Part shown: in pieces, positions 1-7,459 of the stretch
Position numbering within the stretch: the first letter of the stretch is position 1
Layout: every line of letters begins with the position of its first letter
NCBI GenBank assembly: GCA_002497905.1
Contig: DAFJ01000018.1
Coordinates: 1 to 24,925 of the forward strand
Direction: 5' to 3'
Length of the DNA: 24,925 nucleotides
DNA from: Euryarchaeota archaeon UBA251
GTDB lineage: Archaea > Thermoplasmatota > Poseidoniia > Poseidoniales > Thalassarchaeaceae
The notes under the pieces: generated by a model
The model's input: the letters and a program-made list of their open reading frames with translations, nothing else
What the model was told of the DNA's origin: nothing
The model's database searches: none
Position numbers and translations under genes: made by a program

Positions 1-1
1 C

Positions 2-436
2 CTGTTACAGAACCAGTTTGTCGCAGATATCCTTTCGTCGGTGGAGTTCATTGCACATAAAAATCAAGGTCGAATCAATCGATACGGTTTCTTTGGCCTC
101 ATCGTGTTCGTCTGGATTCCGTTTATGGCCAGTGGAGTTCTAGTGGGCGCGATGCTAGGTCTTGTAGCTAGGATGCGTTTTCAGTCTGTTTTGACTGCCT
201 GCATGGTTGGTGGAACTGCCGCTTCAATCACTTGGGCATATACTGCTCAAGGTATCATTGAGGTCATGGAGCGTTATCATGCTGAGGCGCTGCTTCCAGT
301 GATTATCGGTATTGTCGTTCTGATGGCTGTTATCCACGTGCGGCACAATAAGCAACACCGTCAGCGCGAACTTCTGAAGACCCGTATCGCGAGTGCGCGC
401 AGTGCTCAGGAACAGATGGGCCTCTCGAAGGAATAA
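2..436 (+). CDS. Small multidrug-export family membrane protein, 5' end missing
   Basis: The reading frame is open from base 2 to the TAA at 434-436, so the gene enters from outside the window. A GTG at 41 exists, but the family needs an N-terminal half with a Pro/Glu-rich hairpin that would lie upstream, so I do not take GTG 41 as the start. What remains begins near the family's central motif (NRYGFFGL followed by a helix containing WIPFMASGVLVGAMLG), matching the second half of COG2426/PF06695 (Sm_multidrug_ex). Three hydrophobic stretches follow, and the tail is basic and hydrophilic (HNKQHRQRELLKTR). The family is a predicted inner-membrane protein whose export role is poorly proven. The gene converges on the ABC permease with a 3-base gap. 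Family call fairly sure; substrate unknown. Confidence 0.7.
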   Translation: MLQNQFVADILSSVEFIAHKNQGRINRYGFFGLIVFVWIPFMASGVLVGAMLGLVARMRFQSVLTACMVGGTAASITWAYTAQGIIEVMERYHAEALLPVIIGIVVLMAVIHVRHNKQHRQRELLKTRIASARSAQEQMGLSKE

Positions 437-439
437 CTC

Positions 440-2890
440 TCATTGGGAGAGATCCTTCACCTTCTCGACAAGGTCCATATTTCTCAGGCGCCAGATGCCT
501 ATGGGGACCATTGCGACAGCAATAACCAGAACGATGCCCATCAGTTGGTAGGCGACGCTAGGGACAAGGACCACTGGGAAGTAGAATTGCCAGGTTGAGA
601 AGGAAGCAGCGAGGCCAATAGCGCCTCCGAATGCGAAGAGGACACCAACGAGTCCGCCTACGAGTCCAATCAGGACGCTTTCAAAGAGGAGCATTGAGCC
701 GAGACCAGCTGTGGAAGCTCCGAGGACCCGTAGGGTCGCGAGTTCGAAGTCTCTCTCAGCGATATTCATCACCATCGTGTTGAACATAACTGCGAGAGTG
801 AACAGGATGCCGAGTCCCATAATTGTGGATAGGACCTGAGTTTGCTGTTCCAACAGGGAGGTGATACCTTCGATTAGTACTTGGCGATCCTGGATAGTCG
901 TTGATATATTTGCGAGGGAATCGTCTACTTCGACTCCTTCAGGGATTTGGAGATAAATCGCGGTTGCCTCTATACCGATAATCGATGAGAGATCAGGTTG
1001 GAGGAAGAACATAGTCCGCGCAACCTCGCCACGTACGGAGCCTGTAATCTGGATCTCTGTACTTGTTCCGCCCACATCGACTGTTCGTGTATCTCCGATT
1101 GCCCATCCAGCCATGTCAAGTGACCCTTCGTCCATCATGACCTGAAGTGTACCTGAAGTTTGGACGGGTGCATCTCCAGAAATAATTTCGACATTCCGCA
1201 TCGATTGACCTTCAGCGTATCCTTGTAGTGCGATTAACGTGAAGGTACGGTCAATTCCTGATGAGTCCTGCAGGGTGCCAAATGGGAGTTCGATAATAGC
1301 CTCATGGATTGCATCTCGTTCCTCTGCCCATTCGATAATTGCATCTTCTCCGCCTGGTTGTGTGTAGACCTGGAAGTCCCACGTTTGCCCTTCTTCGAGT
1401 CCTCCTACGATTGTGTCTGTTAGGCCGACCGTCATCATCTGAATAGATCCAGCGAGCATCAATGAGATACCTACTGCAAGGAAGGTCATACTCAGCCTGA
1501 TAGGCTTGCGCAGGCTTGAACGAATCGATAGACCAAGGCGGGTTGGCATCCAACCAGTAAGGGTGCGAAGTAGATTGGAGCCAACACGCAAGTCAGTGTG
1601 CCCACCAAGCACATCAAGTGGCTCCATCCTTGTTGCTTTCCAAGCGGGGAAAACTCCGGATACGAAGACGATAAACATAGTCAAGCCAATCACACTTCCA
1701 TACAGTTCTAGAGGTATGCTGCGTTCAATGATGGGGAGTCCGACTAACTCCTCATAGAAGTCTAACATCCCATTCATTCCGTATGGGCCTGCGAGTACTC
1801 CGAGGCCACAGCCAAATGCACCTATGGCCAGTGGGGCTAACAGGTAGCCAGTCATGAGTGAAGTTCGTGGTACTCCAAGGGTCCGGAGGATGGCAATCTC
1901 CCGGGCTTGACTTTGAACAAGGCGCTGGAGACTCAGAGCAATTGTGATTGCAGCTATGGCTTGAATCATCACGGTGAATGGTGTCGCCATCTTCTTCGCA
2001 CCATCGAGGTCTTGACGCATAAATTCAACAGCGTCGTTCTGACCTCGATCACGAATCCGTCCGTCGAGGCTATTCGCCTCCATTGAATCGGACACGATTG
2101 CCTTCATCCCATCGATTTCATCTCCCTCGTTCTCATCAGTATTAGGCAGGTCAAACGAAGGAGTACCCTCGACATCTAGCATCAGGTTGTTAGCAGAACC
2201 AATTTCGTTGCCAGTCATTCTCGCCATTCCGAGATCAGATAGATATCCGATTCCGTACTCACCTGGAAGAGGTGGGAAGAGAGACCCCTCAGGAGCGATG
2301 TAGATGTGGAGCGGATGGTAGGCTATTCCCACGATGTCGAACTCGAAACTACCATTGCCTACGCCAATCTCTATTCGATCCCCGATACTCATTCCGAGCG
2401 CTTCCGTAACGTGAGCATCCATTACTACCTCTTCAGCACCTACAGCGGTTCGCCCCTCAGAGTGGCCTTCAGGGAACCAGTTTCGGTCAATGTCTGCATT
2501 TTCGGGGATTCCGTGCCAGATAGATGGGATGAGATGGTTGCCTGTGTCATTTGTATGGAATAGGTTGCCTTTCAGAATCATGCGCCCTTCGCAGGAGTCC
2601 AGTGTTACAGCATCGCTTGGCCATGCGTTTCTAACGCCACTACAGAACGCATTCACCTGTTCAGGCGTCCAGATACCTGATTGATTATCTACCCAAATGT
2701 CAGCTAGATTTGCACCGTTCTCCGAATCGCCGTAGATGGAGTCGTACATTGGTTCAAGATTGGCTGCATAGCCGCCAAAGGTGATTCCAGCGAAGACACC
2801 GACGAAAATCATCCCGATGACTGCGACAAGACGTAGTTTGGTTCCCCAGAGACTTCTTGCAAGTCGCTTGTTCAACAAGTTGGATGACAT
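440..2890 (-). CDS. ABC transporter permease, double FtsX/MacB type
   Basis: This is the membrane subunit of a MacB/LolCDE-type ABC system, 816 residues. The first transmembrane helix is near residues 20-42. It is followed by a large extracytoplasmic MacB-type domain to about residue 300, then a three-helix FtsX domain at about 300-425 (contains ILRTLGVPRTSLMTGYLL). A fourth helix lies near 463-485, a second extracytoplasmic domain follows, and a second FtsX domain runs from about 685 to the C-terminus (TLRVLGASTAGLGSMLLFES). The duplicated layout means one polypeptide may supply all eight helices. The ATG lies 9 bases past the stop of the ATPase gene; the Shine-Dalgarno GAGGTGA overlaps that stop, so the two are translationally coupled. 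Such systems move lipoproteins, peptides or drugs by mechanotransmission; the substrate cannot be read from the sequence. Confidence 0.9.
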   Translation of the reverse strand: MSSNLLNKRLARSLWGTKLRLVAVIGMIFVGVFAGITFGGYAANLEPMYDSIYGDSENGANLADIWVDNQSGIWTPEQVNAFCSGVRNAWPSDAVTLDSCEGRMILKGNLFHTNDTGNHLIPSIWHGIPENADIDRNWFPEGHSEGRTAVGAEEVVMDAHVTEALGMSIGDRIEIGVGNGSFEFDIVGIAYHPLHIYIAPEGSLFPPLPGEYGIGYLSDLGMARMTGNEIGSANNLMLDVEGTPSFDLPNTDENEGDEIDGMKAIVSDSMEANSLDGRIRDRGQNDAVEFMRQDLDGAKKMATPFTVMIQAIAAITIALSLQRLVQSQAREIAILRTLGVPRTSLMTGYLLAPLAIGAFGCGLGVLAGPYGMNGMLDFYEELVGLPIIERSIPLELYGSVIGLTMFIVFVSGVFPAWKATRMEPLDVLGGHTDLRVGSNLLRTLTGWMPTRLGLSIRSSLRKPIRLSMTFLAVGISLMLAGSIQMMTVGLTDTIVGGLEEGQTWDFQVYTQPGGEDAIIEWAEERDAIHEAIIELPFGTLQDSSGIDRTFTLIALQGYAEGQSMRNVEIISGDAPVQTSGTLQVMMDEGSLDMAGWAIGDTRTVDVGGTSTEIQITGSVRGEVARTMFFLQPDLSSIIGIEATAIYLQIPEGVEVDDSLANISTTIQDRQVLIEGITSLLEQQTQVLSTIMGLGILFTLAVMFNTMVMNIAERDFELATLRVLGASTAGLGSMLLFESVLIGLVGGLVGVLFAFGGAIGLAASFSTWQFYFPVVLVPSVAYQLMGIVLVIAVAMVPIGIWRLRNMDLVEKVKDLSQ

Positions 2891-2899
2891 TTGTTCACC

Positions 2900-3619
2900 T
2901 CACATATCTTGAGTAGGTTCACTTAGTTCGGTAGGTCTTGATTTGTCGTGCTGTTCATCAGAGATGATACGGCCACTATCGATGCGGATGACTCGTGTTG
3001 CGTATTGAATGAGTGCTTCGTCATGGGTTACGAATACGGCTGTGATGTTCTCCTTCGCACAAGCCTCAACCAGCACCTCCATGACTTTCTGCGAGGTCTC
3101 AGTATCCAGATTTCCAGTTAATTCGTCGCCGAGTAGTAATGTGGGCTTCTTAGCTATACTACGTGCGATAGCTACGCGTTGTTGCTGCCCTCCACTTATT
3201 TCTCCTGGGAATCGACCCTTCTCCGAGCCTAGGCCAACGAGATCGAGAAGTTCCTCTGCACGCTGCGTATCCTTCTTTCCTGCCAACTCCTGGATCAGTA
3301 GGATATTCTCCATCACAGTGAGGTCCTGAAGGAGATTGAAGAATTGGAATACGTAACCGATATTGTCGCGTCGGAAAGAAGTCATCTTCTCTGAATGATT
3401 TCTAGGTACACTCTTTTCTTGGAAGATATATTCTCCATCTGTTGGACTATCGAGCGCAGATAAGCAGTTGAGAAGTGTGGTTTTTCCAGACCCTGAAGGG
3501 CCGAGCAGAATCACTCGTTCGCCCTCTTCAATTTCGATGTCAATTCCATCGAGTGCTCGAACCGTACCAGCCGGTGTTTCGTAGTGACGCTTCAGGTCAC
3601 TCATTGTTAGCAATGCCAT
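2900..3619 (-). CDS. ABC transporter ATP-binding protein, LolD/MacB type
   Basis: This is the nucleotide-binding partner of the FtsX-type permease just downstream. I start it at the ATG at 3619-3617 (MALLTMSDL), giving 239 residues, the usual size. The frame stays open upstream to 3988, but that part has no ABC similarity and runs into the divergent aro gene. An alternative start is the ATG at 3604. Walker A is GPSGSGKT near residue 41-48. The Q-loop segment is YVFQFFNLL, the signature is ISGGQQQRVAIAR, Walker B ends in LLLGDE, and the H-loop is FVTHDE. One oddity: the nearly invariant proline after the catalytic glutamate (DEPTGNLD) is leucine here (DELTGNLD). The tail after the H-loop is short and polar. 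Function as an exporter ATPase is confident; the substrate is not. Confidence 0.9.
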   Translation of the reverse strand: MALLTMSDLKRHYETPAGTVRALDGIDIEIEEGERVILLGPSGSGKTTLLNCLSALDSPTDGEYIFQEKSVPRNHSEKMTSFRRDNIGYVFQFFNLLQDLTVMENILLIQELAGKKDTQRAEELLDLVGLGSEKGRFPGEISGGQQQRVAIARSIAKKPTLLLGDELTGNLDTETSQKVMEVLVEACAKENITAVFVTHDEALIQYATRVIRIDSGRIISDEQHDKSRPTELSEPTQDM

Positions 3620-3670
3620 TGTATCGTTCCAAGGGACTAGTGTCCCAATCATGAATCCTCTGGTCGTTGT

Positions 3671-3698
3671 AAAAATAGTCGTAATATGGGCTTTAAAT
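3671..3698. promoter_or_regulatory. Divergent promoter region, ABC exporter / aro operon
   Basis: The 114 bases between the ABC ATPase start (3619) and the aro operon start (3734) contain two A/T-rich boxes. CTTTAAAT at 3691-3698 sits where an archaeal TATA box would place a plus-strand start near 3720, just before the first aro codon. The complement of AAAAATA at 3671-3677 reads TATTTTT on the minus strand and would place a start near 3648, about 28 bases before the ATPase ATG. No clear Shine-Dalgarno precedes either gene, consistent with leaderless or short-leader transcripts. Positions are inferred from spacing only. Confidence 0.4.
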
Positions 3699-3733
3699 CT
3701 GAGATTTTTCTGCCGACGATGAATCAATAGCCA

Positions 3734-4552
3734 GTGATGCATGGCACGCTCATGAATCGGCACAACAGGGAGGGCCACCACGCGCGCCTTCAGCGCCTCC
3801 TTCCGGGTGGTCGTGGGCTCTGGGTGCCAATGGATCACGGACTTTCGGCTTACCCTGAAACTGGATTGGATCATATGGATGAGGTAATAGATGCAGTAAT
3901 CGAGGGTGGTGCTGATGCTGTTGTTCTCCAAAAAGGCGTTCTCACTCATCATGTATCTAGGACTGGTTGGGACGGATTCATTGCTCATCTATCTGCATCT
4001 ACCGTCCATGGTGGTGGGCGAAGTCAGTCCAAGGTCCTCGTTGGATCCGCTCATGAAGCGTTAGATCGAGGGGCAGGCGCTGTCTCGGGTCAGGTGAATC
4101 TTGGCGATAAGTATGAACCTGAGATGATCGCCGATCTAGGGAGATTAACGGAGGAAGCCTGGTCAATTGAGTTGCCAGTACTCGGTATGGTATACCCTCG
4201 GGGGATTAATCTGAGAATCACCTCAGATGATCCTACCAAAGGTGTCGCACATGCCGTTCGCATTGCATACGAACTGGGGTGTGATGTTGCCAAGGTACCA
4301 TGGACTGGAAGTGTAGATTCCTTTCAGATGGTAACTTCTGCAGCACCCATCCCTGTCCTCATTGCAGGTGGTAGCACTGGTAAAACGATGGAGTATGCAC
4401 TTGCCATGGTGCGTTCCTCGATGGAAGCCGGAGGGGCTGGTGTCTGTATGGGCCGTCGTATTTTCGGTTCCGGACGTCCTAAGAATGTCACTCAAGCGCT
4501 ACGTGCCATTATTGATGGGTCAAGTATGGATGAGGCACTATCATTCCTGTGA
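3734..4552 (+). CDS. aroA': 2-amino-3,7-dideoxy-D-threo-hept-6-ulosonate (ADTH) synthase
   Basis: This is a class I aldolase-fold enzyme (DeoC/FbaB family). In archaea it condenses L-aspartate semialdehyde with 6-deoxy-5-ketofructose 1-phosphate, the first step of the alternative route to 3-dehydroquinate. Visible motifs are VPMDHGLS near residue 32-39 (active-site Asp), MVYPRG around residue 153-158 (the Tyr that protonates) and DVAKVPWTG around 185-193 (Schiff-base Lys). The C-terminal phosphate-binding strands are IPVLIAGG and AGGAGVCMGRRIF. The listed start is GTG 3734; ATG 3737 and ATG 3752 are equally possible, the last giving a family-typical N-terminus. It is first of five co-directional genes, followed by dehydroquinate synthase II after 9 bases. 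A plain fructose-bisphosphate aldolase is the alternative reading, but the neighbour makes ADTH synthase much more likely. Confidence 0.88.
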   Translation: MMHGTLMNRHNREGHHARLQRLLPGGRGLWVPMDHGLSAYPETGLDHMDEVIDAVIEGGADAVVLQKGVLTHHVSRTGWDGFIAHLSASTVHGGGRSQSKVLVGSAHEALDRGAGAVSGQVNLGDKYEPEMIADLGRLTEEAWSIELPVLGMVYPRGINLRITSDDPTKGVAHAVRIAYELGCDVAKVPWTGSVDSFQMVTSAAPIPVLIAGGSTGKTMEYALAMVRSSMEAGGAGVCMGRRIFGSGRPKNVTQALRAIIDGSSMDEALSFL

Positions 4553-4561
4553 GGGTTTTGA

Positions 4562-5494
4562 ATGGAGTTGTGGGCCGAGAAAGCATTGGTCAATGTTGGC
4601 AGTATTACTCCTGACCGTATTTTGTCCGAGGATAGAGCCGGTATCATCGAGCACACTATCGCCGACGGAACGGATCGAGAATCTATTCGTGAATACATCG
4701 GCATGGTCGATTGGGTACTTGTTCGGTGCACTGATTGGACGATGATTCCATTGGAGAATCTAATTTCTGATATGGTGGGAAGTGGAACGAGATTATGTGT
4801 GGAGATTAGTGTTAGTGAAGAGGTATCTGGCGCTATTTTCGCTTTGGAGATTGGAGTTGACGGACTTTTGTTGCCTGATAATTCTGAGATTTGGAGTCAT
4901 GCTGACCGTGTCCGGAAATCACGACCATCTCTCACACTGAAGGCGGATGAATGGACATTAGAGGAATTCGAAGTCACTCATGTCGAAGAGGGAGGGATTG
5001 GTGAGCGTATTTGTATCGATCTAACCGAGCGTATGGAGGCCGGAGAAGGCCTGTTTACTGGCTCGTTCTCATCCTGCCTTCTGTTAATTCAGGCAGAGGT
5101 TATCGAGAATCCCCATGTTCCTCCCCGGTCGTTCCGCGTCAATGCAGGAGCAGTTCACGCCTATGTACTGACTCCGGAGGGCCGTACCAAGTATCTAGAG
5201 GAGTTGCGTTCAGGTGACTATGTTGAGATATGGGGTCCAGAGGGTCCTCGTCGAACAGCTCAAATCGGCCGATTGAAAATCGAGCGCCGTCCGTTTCTTA
5301 CAATCCGGGGTAGAACGGACCAACACGAGGGGCAAATTATGGTGCAGCAAGCGGAAACGGTGCATTTCTTAGATCATAACGGCAAGTCCATCTCTGCAAC
5401 AGACATCCAGCCCGGTCAGATTCTGCTTGCATACTGTATGGGAAGCGCTAGACATATTGGGAAGGCCGTTCCCTCAGGGGTAAGGGAGGTCTGA
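4562..5494 (+). CDS. aroB': 3-Dehydroquinate synthase, archaeal type II
   Basis: This is an NAD-dependent enzyme that oxidatively deaminates and cyclises ADTH to 3-dehydroquinate; it is unrelated to bacterial AroB. The C-terminal half carries the family's most conserved stretches: GEGLFTGSFSSCLLLIQAE near residue 161-179, then FRVNAGAVHAYVL, then the KIERRPFLTIRG and QQAETVHF segments, and GQILLAYC near the end. The N-terminal third (WAEKALVNVGSI, VRCTDWTMIPLENLI, GVDGLLL) is the variable barrel-like part. At 310 residues it is at the short end of the family, which commonly runs to 320-390, but no conserved block is missing. The ATG at 4562 follows GAGG overlapping the previous stop codon (TGAGGG). 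The product is the substrate for the later enzymes of this operon. Confidence 0.93.
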   Translation: MELWAEKALVNVGSITPDRILSEDRAGIIEHTIADGTDRESIREYIGMVDWVLVRCTDWTMIPLENLISDMVGSGTRLCVEISVSEEVSGAIFALEIGVDGLLLPDNSEIWSHADRVRKSRPSLTLKADEWTLEEFEVTHVEEGGIGERICIDLTERMEAGEGLFTGSFSSCLLLIQAEVIENPHVPPRSFRVNAGAVHAYVLTPEGRTKYLEELRSGDYVEIWGPEGPRRTAQIGRLKIERRPFLTIRGRTDQHEGQIMVQQAETVHFLDHNGKSISATDIQPGQILLAYCMGSARHIGKAVPSGVREV

Positions 5495-5496
5495 TT

Positions 5497-6351
5497 TTGG
5501 CAGTTCTGGGTCGGGGCACGGCGTATGGTTCCATCTCTCTACTTCATGCTCTTGGAGCAGGTTATGGGGCCTCCCTCTCCCTTGATTTACCTGCGAAGGT
5601 GATGTTACGTGATACTCCTGATCGTCAGGAGATTATCGACCCACATGGACTCCTTGAAGCGGTCATGAGCACTTGGGTTGAAGTTGGCCTCCAAGTCCCT
5701 GATGGTGAGTTACATTGGATGGTCCGTTCTGAGATTCCTTCGGGGGTTGGCCTGAAGTCAAGCTCTGCAGTTGCTGCTGCCGCAGTCCTCGCTCTTGCTG
5801 ATGCTACTGGTACTGAACTCGAGACGGCACAGGTTGTTGAGGTCGCAGTTCGAGCTCAGTTTGCCGCGGGTTGCACAGTTACTGGTTCCGTGGACGATAC
5901 TTGGGCTGCGCTAACACTTGGATGGAAGGTTGTGAATCCGTCAGTCCCCGTCGCAGAAGGTGTTGCCCTCGAAGGCATGTGGCCAAACCCTGAAGATTGG
6001 GCGGTTTTCATTGTTGAACGCGGCGAACGGACTGCGGAGATTGATCCGCAGGCCTTTGGTATGGCTCAATCGAATTTTCAGAAGGCATTGATGGCTATTC
6101 AACAAGGGGCACTTGACAATGCGATGACCGAGAACGGTCGAGGTGTTGCGTCTGCTACGCGCGATGCAGCCGGCCGTAAAATTTGCAACGATCTCCTTGT
6201 TTGGGGCGCACGGTGCGCAAGCATCAGTGGTTCAGGTCCTAGCATCGCTTTCCTAATTCCTACAGTGAACGAGGCGGCCATAGATCGAATTCTCGAGACC
6301 ATTGAACAGCGTGGTTTGACAGTATTTGAAACGGCAATCCGCACAGAATGA
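5497..6351 (+). CDS. aroK: Shikimate kinase, archaeal GHMP type
   Basis: This kinase phosphorylates shikimate to shikimate 3-phosphate with ATP. It belongs to the GHMP superfamily (galacto-, homoserine, mevalonate kinases), not to the P-loop bacterial AroK. The GHMP ATP-binding motif is PSGVGLKSSSAVAAAAVLAL near residue 86-105. The N-terminal segment RGTAYGSISLLHALGAGYG is typical of archaeal shikimate kinases, and the C-terminal GHMP motif is ARCASISGSGPSIAFL. Length 284 is normal. The start is TTG 5497, chosen because GGGAGGT sits 8 bases upstream and no better in-frame start exists. The previous gene stops 2 bases earlier, so the pair is coupled. Homoserine kinase is the main alternative, ruled out by operon context and the N-terminal pattern. 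Confidence 0.92.
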   Translation: MAVLGRGTAYGSISLLHALGAGYGASLSLDLPAKVMLRDTPDRQEIIDPHGLLEAVMSTWVEVGLQVPDGELHWMVRSEIPSGVGLKSSSAVAAAAVLALADATGTELETAQVVEVAVRAQFAAGCTVTGSVDDTWAALTLGWKVVNPSVPVAEGVALEGMWPNPEDWAVFIVERGERTAEIDPQAFGMAQSNFQKALMAIQQGALDNAMTENGRGVASATRDAAGRKICNDLLVWGARCASISGSGPSIAFLIPTVNEAAIDRILETIEQRGLTVFETAIRTE

Positions 6352-6361
6352 GGTGGATTAC

Positions 6362-7438
6362 ATGGGGATGAGCCTTGGCCAATGGCCACGATTGACATTA
6401 TTCGGAGAGAGCCACGGTGCTGGCGTAGGTGTCCTCATCGAAGGTCTTCCTCCAGGGATGGAGGTTGACCTTGATGCAATGGTTGCTGACTTGGAACGGC
6501 GGCGACCCGGAAGGCGCGGTCTTTCACAGCGTACTGAATTGGATCTCCCCTCTGTTCTCAGTGGAGTCCATGATGGAAAGACGACAGGTTGGCCGCTTGT
6601 CTTGTTCTCAGAGAATGGGGATGTTCGTAGCAGCGATTACTCATTCCTTCCAGATCATCCTCGTCCAGGTCATGCAGACATGGTTGAGAATATTCGCACT
6701 CAGGGTTCAGCAGACCCACGTGGAGGAGGAAGCCACTCAGGTCGACTCACATGGGGTCTAGTCGCTGCTGGGTCTCTTGTCCGGCCAATCCTTGAACGTG
6801 AAGGGTGTCGTATTCTTGCTCATGCTGCTGCAATCGAGGATCTTGAGGCGGAATTACCACTGGATGGTGAATCTACACCAATGACGGAAGAGATGATTCG
6901 ACTGAACTGCTTAGATTCTGCAGCTGCTCATAACTTCGTTGAGAGAATCAATCAATTGCGTCGAGACAAGGATAGCGCAGGTAGCAGAGTCGATGTGTTA
7001 GTCACGGGTTTACCAATTGGTATAGGTCAACCTTGGTTCGAAGGTATCGAACCATCTCTAGCAAAGGGCTTGAGCGCAATTCCTGCGGTGCGTGCTGTCG
7101 AGTTTGGACATGGAGTGAATGCATCACAAATGCGCGGGAGTGCGCACAACACGGCTTGGCATGCTTCGGATAATGGCCCTCAACACGGTACAGATGGTGA
7201 TGGTGCACTGGGAGGTATATCCACAGGTTCACCTCTTCGAATCAGGGTCCATCTCAAGCCACCGAGCAGTATACCGCAAGCTCAGGACACCCTGCACCTC
7301 CCGTCTGGCGAACAACGCCCACTAGTTGTCGGAGGCCGTCATGACCCTGTTCTCGCCCCCCGTGCGGCACCAGTTGTTGAGGCTGTGACAGCCTTCCTGC
7401 TAACTGAGGCTCTATTGAGCCAAACACGTCCATTTTAG
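6362..7438 (+). CDS. aroC: Chorismate synthase
   Basis: This FMN-dependent lyase converts 5-enolpyruvylshikimate 3-phosphate to chorismate, the last common step to Trp, Tyr, Phe and folate precursors. Motifs in order: LTLFGESHGAGVGV near residue 10-23 (first catalytic His), RRRPGRRGLSQRTE, then HPRPGHADMVENIR (second His region), DPRGGGSHSGRLTWG, and GGRHDPVLAPRAAPVVEA near the C-terminus (conserved Asp and the Arg/Pro run). I place the start at ATG 6362 (MGMSLGQWPRLT) because GAGGTGG lies 6 bases before it; the frame extends further upstream inside the shikimate kinase gene but has no support there. The Shine-Dalgarno overlaps the kinase stop codon. Length of 358 residues is normal. Confidence 0.97.
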   Translation: MGMSLGQWPRLTLFGESHGAGVGVLIEGLPPGMEVDLDAMVADLERRRPGRRGLSQRTELDLPSVLSGVHDGKTTGWPLVLFSENGDVRSSDYSFLPDHPRPGHADMVENIRTQGSADPRGGGSHSGRLTWGLVAAGSLVRPILEREGCRILAHAAAIEDLEAELPLDGESTPMTEEMIRLNCLDSAAAHNFVERINQLRRDKDSAGSRVDVLVTGLPIGIGQPWFEGIEPSLAKGLSAIPAVRAVEFGHGVNASQMRGSAHNTAWHASDNGPQHGTDGDGALGGISTGSPLRIRVHLKPPSSIPQAQDTLHLPSGEQRPLVVGGRHDPVLAPRAAPVVEAVTAFLLTEALLSQTRPF

Positions 7439-7459
7439 GCAGAACGTACTGCGGAGGTT

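Noticed and set aside
41..436. GTG 41 as the true start of the first gene
   Set aside because: The frame is open to the window edge and the family's conserved N-terminal half would be missing; the gene most likely starts upstream.
3620..3988. Upstream extension of the ABC ATPase frame to 3988
   Set aside because: It would add 123 residues without ABC features and overlap the divergent ADTH synthase gene; ATG 3619 gives the normal family length.
7119..7325. Small plus-strand frame inside chorismate synthase, and similar short frames within other genes
   Set aside because: They lie wholly inside strongly conserved genes, in other frames, with no ribosome sites or recognisable features.
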